Source of the DNA: Bacillota bacterium | Lineage (GTDB): Bacteria > Bacillota > Clostridia > Peptostreptococcales > Anaerovoracaceae | DNA: 7,416 bases | Reading direction: 5' to 3' | Assembly: GCA_016284485.1 (NCBI GenBank) | Contig: JAEEOX010000053.1 | Span: forward strand, 1 to 7,416 | Part shown: positions 1-5,938 of the stretch, piece after piece | Layout of the letters: every line of letters starts with the position of its first letter | Position numbering within the stretch: the first letter of the stretch is position 1 | Position numbers and translations under genes: made by a program | The notes under the pieces: model-generated | Seen by the model: the letters and a program-made list of their open reading frames with translations, nothing else | Told to the model about the DNA's origin: nothing | Database searches by the model: none

Positions 1-354
1 GACGGATATACTTATACCGCTTATGTGTACGATCCTGAAAACCCTGCCGCAGATCCCTACGGCTATGTAACTCAGGAAGCCAAGGCTGACGTGTACACCC
101 TGACCGTTCCCTGCGGCACCCAGGAAGTGACCCTGGATTTCGGAGAGGCCAAGACCATTTCCTACAACTATGACGAGAACGGCGTCTATCTGGATGGCTA
201 CTACCAGGATGCGACCGTCGGAGAATCCACGACCACAAAGAAAGTGGATTCCAACAGTGACGGTGTTCCCGACTACATCTGGGTGCAGAACCCCTACAAC
301 CCGGATTACTCCGGCGGTGAGCTGCTCTACGTCATCAAGCTGGCCTACAACTAC
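1..354 (+). repeat. Beta-rich repeat A of the surface protein (left edge cut)
   Basis: This is the first of two related ~125-residue units. Landmarks shared with unit B are YTLTVPCGT...VTLDF (from nt 94), YNYDENGVYLDGYY, DYIWVQNPY (from nt 271) and LLYVIKLAY (from nt 322). Nucleotides 247-273 encode DSNSDGVPD, a D-x-N-x-D-G pattern that could be a calcium loop. The fold is not identified. The opening strand resembles cadherin-like or Ig-like beta sandwiches of bacterial surface proteins, but that is a weak guess. Confidence 0.7.
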
Positions 355-2574
355 AACTTCACCGTTTCTGTGGACGGAACCGAGATGACGGAGATGTCCT
401 TCAAACCGGACAATTACTCATATTACGACTATATGACAGGTGCCACACAGACTGTGGGTACCTTCACGGTAACTATTCCCCGCGGAACAGAGACAGTGGA
501 CCTGGACTTCACGGATAACGTGATCTGCTACAACTACACCAAGGACGGCACCTATCTGGGCGGATACTATTCCGACTTTATGACAGGCAGCACGGAGGCT
601 CACGGAGTTCCCGTGGACTACGGCGATTCCGCCACTCCTGCAGACGGTGCCATCGACTACATCCAGGTGCAGACACCTTATGACGCAGCATATAACACCA
701 CACTGCTCTACACCATAACCTTCAGGTATGACGGCATCCCCGATGAGGAAGATATCGATGACGTCTATGAGATGCTGGTCCAGAAAGCCGCCAAGCTCAT
801 GAGTGTCGATGCGAACGCCACCTTAAAGGTGGGCGACTGGTTCATCTTCGATCAGTTAAGAGACGGCAGGAAAGTCAATCCCCACTATCTCCAGACCGTA
901 GATGATTACTTCAACCTTGGCGTGGGCACGGTGGGCCCCGTCGATTATCTGTCCACCGACATCTCAAAGACCATACTCACACTCACTGCCCTCGGATACG
1001 ATCCCAGGACCTTCACAGATTTCGATCTGTTCATACTTCAGGCCGACAAGAACCAGCTGGATAAGCAGGGGCTCAACGCCTACATCTGGGCACTGATCGC
1101 CATGGACTCCCACGATTACAATCTCCCGGTCTGCGAGGACGTTCCCGAAGAAGACCTTGCGACCAGAGATGTTCTGGTCGACACCATAGCTGATGCTTAC
1201 ATTGAGGACGGCGGCTGGGCGATCATCGGAACAGAGCCTGACGTGGACATCACTGCCATGGTGATCGCGGCACTGGCTCCCTATTATGAGGAAAATGATG
1301 AGGTGCACGATAAGATCGATAAGGCCGTCAAATGGCTGTCCGACAACCAGAACGAGGACGGTACCTTCTCCGCCAAGTACAGCGGCACCACGGAGCCCAC
1401 AGCCGAATCCACGGCCATGGTCGCCATCGCCCTGACCTCCATCGGCATCGACCCTGCGACAGATGAAAGATTCGTCAAGAACGACAATTCGGTAATGAGC
1501 GGACTCTGCTCTTTTGCGGTGCTTGAAGGAGACAACCCCGGAATGAAGCATATTCTAAACGGCCCGGTGAACACTCTTGCCACCGAGCAGGGCTACAGAG
1601 CTTTCGTGTCCTACATGAGATTCGTGGATGAAAAATTCCCCATCTACGATCTTCTTGACCAGACGATCCTCACCAGAGTGTACGGCAAGACCCGCTACCA
1701 GACATCTCTTGAAGTTGCAAAGAGGTACATGAATAACAACTCCCTCATGAAGTTGGACAGCGTGATCGTCGCCACGGGAGATGATTTCCCCGACGCACTG
1801 AGCGGCAGCTCGCTTTCCATCATGAAGGAGGCTCCCGTGCTTCTCATCAGCAACAAGGTGGAGTCATCCCGCCTCATGGCCACCACCTTCATCGAGGAAA
1901 ACCTTGTTGAAGGCGGCGACATCTACATCGTCGGCGGCAACGGCGCAGTGTCCACCGAGTACAGCGACAGCCTGGAGGCTCTCGGATACAAGGTGACCAG
2001 ATACTCAGGCAAGTCCAGGTACAACACCAACCTGGAGATCCTGAACGCTCTGGGCGAGTCTGAATACCTGCTGGTATGCTCCGGTGCCAACTACGCGGAT
2101 GCCGCCACAGCTTCAGCCACAGGCCTTCCGGTGCTCCTGGCAGGCACGAAACTGGAAGATTATCAGCTGGATTACCTGGCTGAGGGCAAGAGACAGATCT
2201 ACGTCATCGGCGGCAAGGGAGCCGTGTCCGAGGAGATCGCTGAGGCACTTGCTGAGTACGATACCGACGGAGTCGTGGACAGAGTCGCAGGAAAAGACAG
2301 GTCGCTCACAGCCAAGGCTGTAGCCGAAGAGTTCTTCGACCTGAAGCCCTACGTTTCAACGGTTGTGTTCGCCTACGGCGGAAACTTCCCCGACTGCATC
2401 TCAGGCGGCCTCCTGGCATACAGCCTGGACGCTCCAATCCTCTACGGCGGAGCACATCAGTCCTACACCGATGCGGATGCTCCCTACATTCAGGAAAACA
2501 CCGTAAAGACAGCTTACATTCTGGGCGGAACTTCACTCATCCCCGATGAGTTCGTGTTCGGACTGGATAAATAA
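1..2574 (+). CDS. Large surface protein, 3' part: tandem beta repeats, alpha-toroid domain, three cell wall binding type 2 repeats (5' end outside window)
   Basis: The frame is open from base 1 and ends at TAA 2572-2574, giving 857 visible residues. The GTG at 25 is only the first start-like codon: coding sense (DGYTYTAY) continues before it, so the true start and any signal peptide are off-window. Residues 1-244 form two tandem beta-rich repeats. Residues ~251-550 resemble the prenyltransferase/squalene-oxidase-like alpha-toroid found in Firmicutes surface proteins, with LTLTALGYDP, NAYIWALIAMDSHDY, DVDITAMVIAALAPY and a QW-like WLSDNQNEDGTF. Residues 557-857 are three cell wall binding type 2 repeats, a family that in Clostridioides difficile anchors proteins non-covalently to wall polymers. 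The protein is acidic and has no LPXTG or C-terminal membrane segment, which fits non-covalent anchoring. A role in adhesion, or in binding a glycan or other ligand, is inference; no catalytic site is evident. It converges on rplQ and is not part of that operon. Confidence 0.9.
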   Translation, partial: DGYTYTAYVYDPENPAADPYGYVTQEAKADVYTLTVPCGTQEVTLDFGEAKTISYNYDENGVYLDGYYQDATVGESTTTKKVDSNSDGVPDYIWVQNPYNPDYSGGELLYVIKLAYNYNFTVSVDGTEMTEMSFKPDNYSYYDYMTGATQTVGTFTVTIPRGTETVDLDFTDNVICYNYTKDGTYLGGYYSDFMTGSTEAHGVPVDYGDSATPADGAIDYIQVQTPYDAAYNTTLLYTITFRYDGIPDEEDIDDVYEMLVQKAAKLMSVDANATLKVGDWFIFDQLRDGRKVNPHYLQTVDDYFNLGVGTVGPVDYLSTDISKTILTLTALGYDPRTFTDFDLFILQADKNQLDKQGLNAYIWALIAMDSHDYNLPVCEDVPEEDLATRDVLVDTIADAYIEDGGWAIIGTEPDVDITAMVIAALAPYYEENDEVHDKIDKAVKWLSDNQNEDGTFSAKYSGTTEPTAESTAMVAIALTSIGIDPATDERFVKNDNSVMSGLCSFAVLEGDNPGMKHILNGPVNTLATEQGYRAFVSYMRFVDEKFPIYDLLDQTILTRVYGKTRYQTSLEVAKRYMNNNSLMKLDSVIVATGDDFPDALSGSSLSIMKEAPVLLISNKVESSRLMATTFIEENLVEGGDIYIVGGNGAVSTEYSDSLEALGYKVTRYSGKSRYNTNLEILNALGESEYLLVCSGANYADAATASATGLPVLLAGTKLEDYQLDYLAEGKRQIYVIGGKGAVSEEIAEALAEYDTDGVVDRVAGKDRSLTAKAVAEEFFDLKPYVSTVVFAYGGNFPDCISGGLLAYSLDAPILYGGAHQSYTDADAPYIQENTVKTAYILGGTSLIPDEFVFGLDK
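373..732 (+). repeat. Beta-rich repeat B of the surface protein
   Basis: This is the second unit, offset by 123-128 codons from unit A depending on the landmark. It has FTVTIPRGT...VDLDF (from nt 463), YNYTKDGTYLGGYY, DYIQVQTPY (from nt 655) and LLYTITFRY (from nt 703). The D-x-N-x-D-G loop of unit A is replaced by a looser Asp-containing stretch (PADGAIDY). The DNA has diverged as well as the protein, so the duplication is not recent. Confidence 0.7.
751..1650 (+). other. Alpha-toroid (prenyltransferase/terpenoid-cyclase-like) domain region
   Basis: About 300 residues carry the spaced helical motifs of the family. They begin with KVGDWFIFDQLRDGRKV, then LTLTALGYDPRTF, QGLNAYIWALIAMDSHDY, IEDGGWAI, DVDITAMVIAALAPYY (the DVDIT at nt 1240-1254), the QW-like motif at nt 1324-1368, ESTAMVAIALTSIGIDP, and NTLATEQGYRAFVSYMRF. 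These match the non-enzymatic versions seen in Firmicutes surface proteins, which often pair with DUF4430. No DUF4430 domain is visible here. Domain edges are approximate. Confidence 0.75.
1669..2571 (+). repeat. Three tandem cell wall binding type 2 repeats
   Basis: Repeat 1 spans ~1669-1992, repeat 2 ~1993-2271 and repeat 3 ~2272-2571. Each opens with the family motif: RVYGKTRYQTSLEVA, RYSGKSRYNTNLEIL and RVAGKDRSLTAKAVA. Each continues with a core strand: VIVATGDDFPDALSGS, LLVCSGANYADAATAS and VVFAYGGNFPDCISGG. Each closes on a GG signature: IYIVGGNGAVS, IYVIGGKGAVS and AYILGGTSLIP. Three copies is the usual number because the domain works as a trimer of repeats. The third copy has RS where RY is usual. 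Confidence 0.93.
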
Positions 2575-2587
2575 CTGCTGAACCCGG

Positions 2588-2614
2588 ACCGGGGCCTGAG
2601 CGCCCCGGTTTTTT
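2588..2614 (+). terminator. Intrinsic terminator of the surface protein gene
   Basis: A perfect 8-bp GC-rich stem (2588-2595 with 2602-2609) closes a 6-nt loop and runs into six Ts (2609-2614). It begins 13 nt after the TAA. On the minus strand no T-run follows, so it acts for the plus strand only. Confidence 0.9.
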
Positions 2615-2615
2615 A

Positions 2616-2652
2616 ATACAACAAAAGACCCGGGGACTGCGCCTCGGGTCTT
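2616..2652 (-). terminator. Intrinsic terminator of the ribosomal operon
   Basis: On the minus strand, 2642-2652 pairs with 2625-2635 (11 positions including one G-U), leaving a 6-nt loop. The transcript then continues as TTTTGTTGT, a moderate U-rich tail. It begins 17 nt after the rplQ stop codon. The plus-strand reading lacks a comparable T-run. Confidence 0.85.
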
Positions 2653-2669
2653 CGCTTCATGATATTGAT

Positions 2670-3011
2670 TTACACCAGCTCGATGAACACTGTCTCAGCT
2701 GCGTCTCCCTGACGGGGACCAAGCTTGAGGATCCTTGTGTATCCGCCGTTTCTGTCGGCGTAGTTGGGTGCGATCTCATCGAAAAGTTTTGTGACTGTTG
2801 TCTCATCCACGAGATAGGATAAGACCTGACGTCTTGCGTGAAGGTCGCCTCTCTTAGCGAGAGTGATCATCTTCTCTGCGATTCTCTTGATCTCCTTCGC
2901 TCTCATACTTGTCGTTTCGATCCTGCCGTGCTTAAAAAGTTCAGTCGTCAGGTTCCTGAGCATTGACTTTCTGTGAGCGGAGGGTCTGCCTAATTTTCTA
3001 TATCCGGGCAT
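2670..3011 (-). CDS. rplQ: 50S ribosomal protein bL17
   Basis: The 113-residue product is a large-subunit protein near the peptide exit tunnel. It is the usual length for the short form of bL17. Family signatures are the start MPGYRKLGRPSAHRKSMLRNL (residues 1-21), the helix RAKEIKRIAEKMITLAKRGD, and the C-terminal YADRNGGYTRILKLGPRQGD (84-103). The ATG at 3011 has a GAAAGGAG ribosome binding site at 3021-3028, 9 nt upstream. It lies 24 nt after rpoA and is the last gene of the operon, directly before the minus-strand terminator. Nothing is unusual in it. Confidence 0.98.
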   Translation of the reverse strand: MPGYRKLGRPSAHRKSMLRNLTTELFKHGRIETTSMRAKEIKRIAEKMITLAKRGDLHARRQVLSYLVDETTVTKLFDEIAPNYADRNGGYTRILKLGPRQGDAAETVFIELV

Positions 3012-3035
3012 TTCCGAATTCTCCTTTCACTTCCA

Positions 3036-3983
3036 CTATTTGTCATCGTTCGGTCTAAGTGACAAACCGAGCTCATCTAATTTTGCTTTAACTTCGTCCA
3101 GTGACTTCTTACCGAGGTTTCTGACCTTCATCATATCCTCTTCGGATCTCTGAGTAAGTTCTTCAACCGTGTTGATGGCTGCCCTCTTCAGGCAGTTGAA
3201 GGAACGGACTGAAAGCTCCAGTTCCTCGATGGTCATCTCGAGGGCCTTTTCTTTCTGGTCTTCTTCCTTCTCTACCATGATCTCCATGGCACCGGTGGAA
3301 TCGGTAAGCTGTACGAACAGATTCAGGTGTTCCTGCATGATCTTGGCTGCGATGGACACTCCCTCTTCGGGGGAGATGGATCCGTCAGTCCAAAGGTCGA
3401 GGATCAGTCTGTCATAGTCTGTTACCTGGCCGACTCTCGTATTCTCAACGGTGAAGTTTGCTCTTCTGACCGGTGTGAATATGGAGTCAACGGGAATGAC
3501 CGAGATAGGTGTATCTTCCGTCTTGTTCATTTCAGCCGGAACGTAACCTCTGCCTGTTGCGAAGTTGATCTCCATGATCAGTGTGGCGTTCTCTTCAAGG
3601 GTGGCGATGTGAAGATCAGGATTGAAGATCTCCAGCTCGCTGTCAGCCTGAATGTCACAAGCCTTTACTTCGCAGGGTCCGATCGCGTTGATGATGGCTC
3701 TCTTGGTGGGATCGCCGTTCAGTCTTACCGCGAGTTTTTTGAGGTTGAGTATGATCTCGGTGACGTCTTCCTTGACGCCTGGGATGGTGGAAAACTCATG
3801 GAGCACACCGTCGATCTTGACGGATACTACTGCTGCTCCGGGAAGGGAACTGTAGAGTATCCTTCTCATGGCGTTGCCCAAAGTCATTCCATATCCTCTC
3901 TCCAGAGGCTCTACCACGAATTTGCCGTGGCATCCATCTTCGTCAATGACTTTCGTGATCGTTGGCTTTTCAATTTCTATCAT
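3036..3983 (-). CDS. rpoA: DNA-directed RNA polymerase alpha subunit
   Basis: The 315-residue product is the alpha subunit, whose dimer seeds assembly of RNA polymerase. The N-terminal domain (~1-230) contains LGNAMRRILYSSLPGAAV (35-52), the dimer and beta-contact region. An acidic, charged linker (~235-251) follows. The C-terminal domain (~252-315) binds UP-element DNA and activators and shows VRSFNCLKRA (R260, N263, C264 at the places of the E. coli DNA contacts) and RNLGKKSLDEVK (288-299). The start is ATG 3983, matching family length. An in-frame TTG at 4031 would add 16 residues without homology and is rejected. The gene sits 48 nt after rpsD, the second largest gap in the operon. Confidence 0.98.
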   Translation of the reverse strand: MIEIEKPTITKVIDEDGCHGKFVVEPLERGYGMTLGNAMRRILYSSLPGAAVVSVKIDGVLHEFSTIPGVKEDVTEIILNLKKLAVRLNGDPTKRAIINAIGPCEVKACDIQADSELEIFNPDLHIATLEENATLIMEINFATGRGYVPAEMNKTEDTPISVIPVDSIFTPVRRANFTVENTRVGQVTDYDRLILDLWTDGSISPEEGVSIAAKIMQEHLNLFVQLTDSTGAMEIMVEKEEDQKEKALEMTIEELELSVRSFNCLKRAAINTVEELTQRSEEDMMKVRNLGKKSLDEVKAKLDELGLSLRPNDDK

Positions 3984-3991
3984 TTTAGAAG

Positions 3992-3997
3992 CCTCCT
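3992..3997 (-). promoter_or_regulatory. Ribosome binding site that fixes the rpoA start
   Basis: A perfect AGGAGG lies 8 nt upstream of the ATG at 3983. It would fall inside the coding region if the upstream TTG at 4031 were used, so it decides for the shorter protein. Confidence 0.9.
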
Positions 3998-4031
3998 TCC
4001 TTTCCAAGTTTGAGTAGAACTGTCCAATCAA

Positions 4032-4619
4032 TTACTTGGAGTACAGCTCGACGATAAGGTGCTCCTGAATGGGAGTATCGATCTCTTCTCTCTTGGGAAG
4101 TGCAAGGATCTTGCCTTCAAGCTTGTCGAGATCAACATCCATCCATGAGGGTACGACTACCTGAAGGTCCTGGATCTCCTTGAATTTAGGTGAGTTCTTG
4201 CTTGACGCCTTGACTGCGATAACGTCTCCGGCCTTCACCATCAGTGACGGTGAGTTGACCTTCTTGCCGTTAAGTGTGTAGTGGCCGTGTGTCACAAGCT
4301 GTCTGGCTTCTCTTCTGGTAAGAGCAAAACCCATGCGGTAAACCACATTGTCGAGTCTTGATTCAAGCATGATGAGAAGGTTTTCGCCTGTAGCGCCCTG
4401 CTTTCTCGCTGCCTTTTCAAAAGTGTTTCTGAACTGCTTCTCGAGAACGCCGTAGATGAACTTAGCTCTCTGCTTTTCTCTAAGCTGAGTACCGTACTCG
4501 CTCATCTTCTTCTGACGGCGGTTGGGCTGTCTCTTTGACTTCTTGTATATTCCGAGATGGCTCGGGTCAATGTCTAATGCTCTGCATCTCTTTAAAACAG
4601 GATCTCTGTTTACTGCCAT
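4032..4619 (-). CDS. rpsD: 30S ribosomal protein uS4, zinc-free type
   Basis: The 195-residue product is a primary 16S rRNA binder that starts assembly of the small-subunit body. In some bacteria it also represses its own operon. The N-terminal domain (1-~85) has NRDPVLKRCRALDIDP and the conserved YGTQLREKQRAKFIYGVLEKQF. It lacks the four-cysteine zinc knuckle of many uS4 proteins: Cys12 is the only cysteine. The S4 RNA-binding fold follows (~86-148) with LESRLDNVVYRMGFALTRRE (85-104). The ATG at 4619 has GGGAGG at 4629-4634, 9 nt away. The gene is 21 nt after rpsK. Its place between rpsK and rpoA is the alpha-operon order also seen in Proteobacteria and Clostridia; in Bacillus subtilis rpsD lies elsewhere. 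Confidence 0.97.
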   Translation of the reverse strand: MAVNRDPVLKRCRALDIDPSHLGIYKKSKRQPNRRQKKMSEYGTQLREKQRAKFIYGVLEKQFRNTFEKAARKQGATGENLLIMLESRLDNVVYRMGFALTRREARQLVTHGHYTLNGKKVNSPSLMVKAGDVIAVKASSKNSPKFKEIQDLQVVVPSWMDVDLDKLEGKILALPKREEIDTPIQEHLIVELYSK

Positions 4620-4640
4620 TTCCTTATTCCTCCCTTCTCA

Positions 4641-5039
4641 CTAGACTCTTCTCTGCTTCGGCGGCCTGCATCCGTTGTGCGGAATGGGCGTGATGTCCTT
4701 GATCATTGTGATCTCAAGTCCGGCTGTCTGAAGAGCTCTGATGGCTGCTTCTCTTCCGGAGCCCGGTCCCTTAACGTATACTTCTACCGTCTTTAAGCCG
4801 TGTTCCATAGCTCCCTTGGCTGCGATCTCTGCTGCCTGCTGAGCTGCGAACGGGGTGGATTTCCTGGATCCCTTGAAACCAAGTGATCCGGCGGATGACC
4901 AGCTGAGTGCGTTGCCATCCATGTCTGTCAGTGTAACCAGAGTGTTGTTAAAGGTAGACTGGATATGAGCCTGGCCTTTTTCAACGTTCTTTCTTACGAT
5001 TTTCTTTTTTCTTACTGCTTTCTTTACAGTTTTAGCCAT
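4641..5039 (-). CDS. rpsK: 30S ribosomal protein uS11
   Basis: The 132-residue product lies on the small-subunit platform near the mRNA exit and the anti-Shine-Dalgarno region. A basic N-terminal tail (KKAVRKKKIVRK) precedes the conserved AHIQSTFNNTLVTLTD (24-39). Further signatures are VKGPGSGREAAIRALQ (89-104) and the C-terminal TPIPHNGCRPPKQRRV (117-132). The Asn122-Gly pair matches the site that becomes isoaspartate in E. coli S11. The ATG at 5039 has a perfect AGGAGG at 5049-5054, 9 nt upstream, almost abutting the rpsM stop (17-nt gap). Length and sequence are normal for the family. Confidence 0.98.
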   Translation of the reverse strand: MAKTVKKAVRKKKIVRKNVEKGQAHIQSTFNNTLVTLTDMDGNALSWSSAGSLGFKGSRKSTPFAAQQAAEIAAKGAMEHGLKTVEVYVKGPGSGREAAIRALQTAGLEITMIKDITPIPHNGCRPPKQRRV

Positions 5040-5056
5040 TTTTGTCTACCTCCTTC

Positions 5057-5434
5057 CTACCTGGATGCTTTCTTCTTTCTTCCAACGGTCTTCTTCGGGC
5101 CCTTTCTGGTCCTTGCGTTGGTCTTTGTCTTCTGACCTCTTACGGGGAGGCCTCTTCTGTGACGAATTCCTCTGTAGGAGCCGATCTCCATGAGTCTCTT
5201 GATGTTAAGAGATACTTCACGTCTGAGGTCACCCTCTACCATGTACTCTTCGTCGATGATCTTTCTGATCTTTCCTGCTTCATCCTCTGTCAGGTCCTTG
5301 ACTCTTGTGTCAGGATCAACACCAGCCTTCTCGAGGATAAGCGTTGCTGTTGGTCTGCCAATTCCATAGATATAGGTAAGACCTATCTCTATCCTTTTGT
5401 CTCTTGGTAAGTCAACACCGGCTATACGCGCCAT
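5057..5434 (-). CDS. rpsM: 30S ribosomal protein uS13
   Basis: The 125-residue product sits in the head of the small subunit. It contacts the large subunit through intersubunit bridges and the P-site tRNA through its tail. Visible features are the start MARIAGVDLPRDKRIEIGLTY, the helical region with YGIGRPTATLILEKAGVDPD, and EGDLRREVSLNIKRLMEIGS followed by YRGIRHRRGLPVRGQKTKTN. A lysine- and arginine-rich tail ends at 125. The ATG at 5434 has AAGGAG at 5443-5448, 8 nt away. It follows an unusually long 131-nt gap after rpmJ, which may carry a leader structure controlling this gene and those downstream. Confidence 0.98.
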   Translation of the reverse strand: MARIAGVDLPRDKRIEIGLTYIYGIGRPTATLILEKAGVDPDTRVKDLTEDEAGKIRKIIDEEYMVEGDLRREVSLNIKRLMEIGSYRGIRHRRGLPVRGQKTKTNARTRKGPKKTVGRKKKASR

Positions 5435-5565
5435 ACGTTTTTCTCCTTCCCCTATCTTTCTTCGCCTTTCCGGGGGCGACTAGACAGGATCTGTAATATA
5501 AATGTTGTGAGGCCTTTTGAGTGGAGGATCCCGGTGATTCCTCCGGCCTTGTTATTAATTTGTTA
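5435..5565 (-). promoter_or_regulatory. 131-nt rpmJ-rpsM gap with two potential RNA hairpins
   Basis: All other gaps in the operon are 2-48 nt, so this one stands out. On the minus-strand RNA, a 40-nt hairpin (5510-5549) has a 5-bp outer stem (5545-5549 with 5510-5514) stacked on a 6-bp inner GGAGGA/TCCTCC stem (5539-5544 with 5523-5528). An 8-nt bulge lies on one side. A second 5-bp hairpin (5475-5479 with 5462-5466, 8-nt loop) ends just before the rpsM ribosome binding site. No T-run follows either, so they are not terminators. A weak -10-like TATATT (5495-5500) has no good -35. No credible ORF fits. A ribosomal-protein-binding leader is one explanation; simple spacer is another. Confidence 0.4.
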
Positions 5566-5679
5566 TCAGCCCTGTTTCTGCTTATGCTTCGGGTTCTCAC
5601 AGATGACCATTACTTTGCCTTTTCTCTTGATAACCTTGCATTTCTCGCAGATCGGCTTTACGGAAGCTCTGACTTTCAT
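5566..5679 (-). CDS. rpmJ: 50S ribosomal protein bL36
   Basis: This 37-residue product is the smallest large-subunit protein and was found by reading the minus strand directly. It begins [16 protein letters not shown] and ends PKHKQKQG. Cys11, Cys14, Cys27 and His32 form the zinc ribbon of the cysteine-containing (C+) type, so the organism keeps a zinc site here while uS4 has lost its own. The ATG at 5679 has GGGAGG at 5689-5694, 9 nt upstream, and the stop is TGA 5566-5568. It lies 24 nt after infA, the usual neighbour. A longer open frame crossing this region in another register is not coding. Confidence 0.97.
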
Positions 5680-5703
5680 TTCTATTTTCCTCCCTGTACA
5701 GTC

Positions 5704-5922
5704 TTACTTATCACGCCAAATGATCCTGCCGCGGGTCAGGTCGTAAGGTGAAAGCTCCACCTTGACTCTGTCTCCCGGAAGAATTCTGATGTAGTTCATT
5801 CTTATCTTGCCTGAAATGTGTGCGAGCACTTCGAATCCGTTTTCGAGTTTTACCTTGAACATTGCGTTCGGCTGAGCGTCGACGACGGTTCCAACTGCCT
5901 CGATAGTGTCTTTTTTGGCCAT
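5704..5922 (-). CDS. infA: Translation initiation factor IF-1
   Basis: The 72-residue product is a single OB-fold that occupies the ribosomal A site during initiation and supports IF-2 and IF-3. It has the expected family length. Motifs are MAKKDTIEAVGTV at the start, the RNA-binding AHISGKIRMNYIRILPGD (34-51), and VKVELSPYDLTRGRIIWR near the end. The ATG at 5922 has AAGGAGG at 5933-5939, 10 nt away; this site touches the map stop codon, so the two genes are probably translated in close succession. The gap to map is 16 nt and holds no extra gene. Confidence 0.98.
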   Translation of the reverse strand: MAKKDTIEAVGTVVDAQPNAMFKVKLENGFEVLAHISGKIRMNYIRILPGDRVKVELSPYDLTRGRIIWRDK

Positions 5923-5938
5923 TGTCTTAACGCCTCCT

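Noticed and set aside
25..27. GTG as start of the surface protein
   Set aside because: The frame is open from base 1 with matching repeat sequence before it, and there is no ribosome binding site or signal peptide after it.
964..1551. 195-residue minus-strand open frame within the surface protein gene
   Set aside because: The plus-strand frame carries clear domain motifs throughout; this one is a shadow.
751..1650. Active terpenoid cyclase or prenyltransferase
   Set aside because: The DxDD catalytic motif is incomplete (DVDI), and the region is embedded in a cell-wall-anchored protein.
3327..4013. 228-residue plus-strand open frame antisense to rpoA
   Set aside because: It mirrors a conserved gene; codon bias in rpoA leaves the opposite strand open by chance.
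3984..4031. Upstream TTG extension of rpoA by 16 residues
   Set aside because: The extra residues do not fit the family, and a perfect AGGAGG sits 8 nt before the ATG at 3983.
5495..5500. Internal promoter before rpsM (TATATT)
   Set aside because: No acceptable -35 element lies at the right distance; kept only as a remark.
5412..5600. 62-residue open frame on the minus strand across the rpmJ-rpsM gap
   Set aside because: It overlaps both rpmJ and rpsM out of frame and has no recognisable composition or good ribosome binding site.
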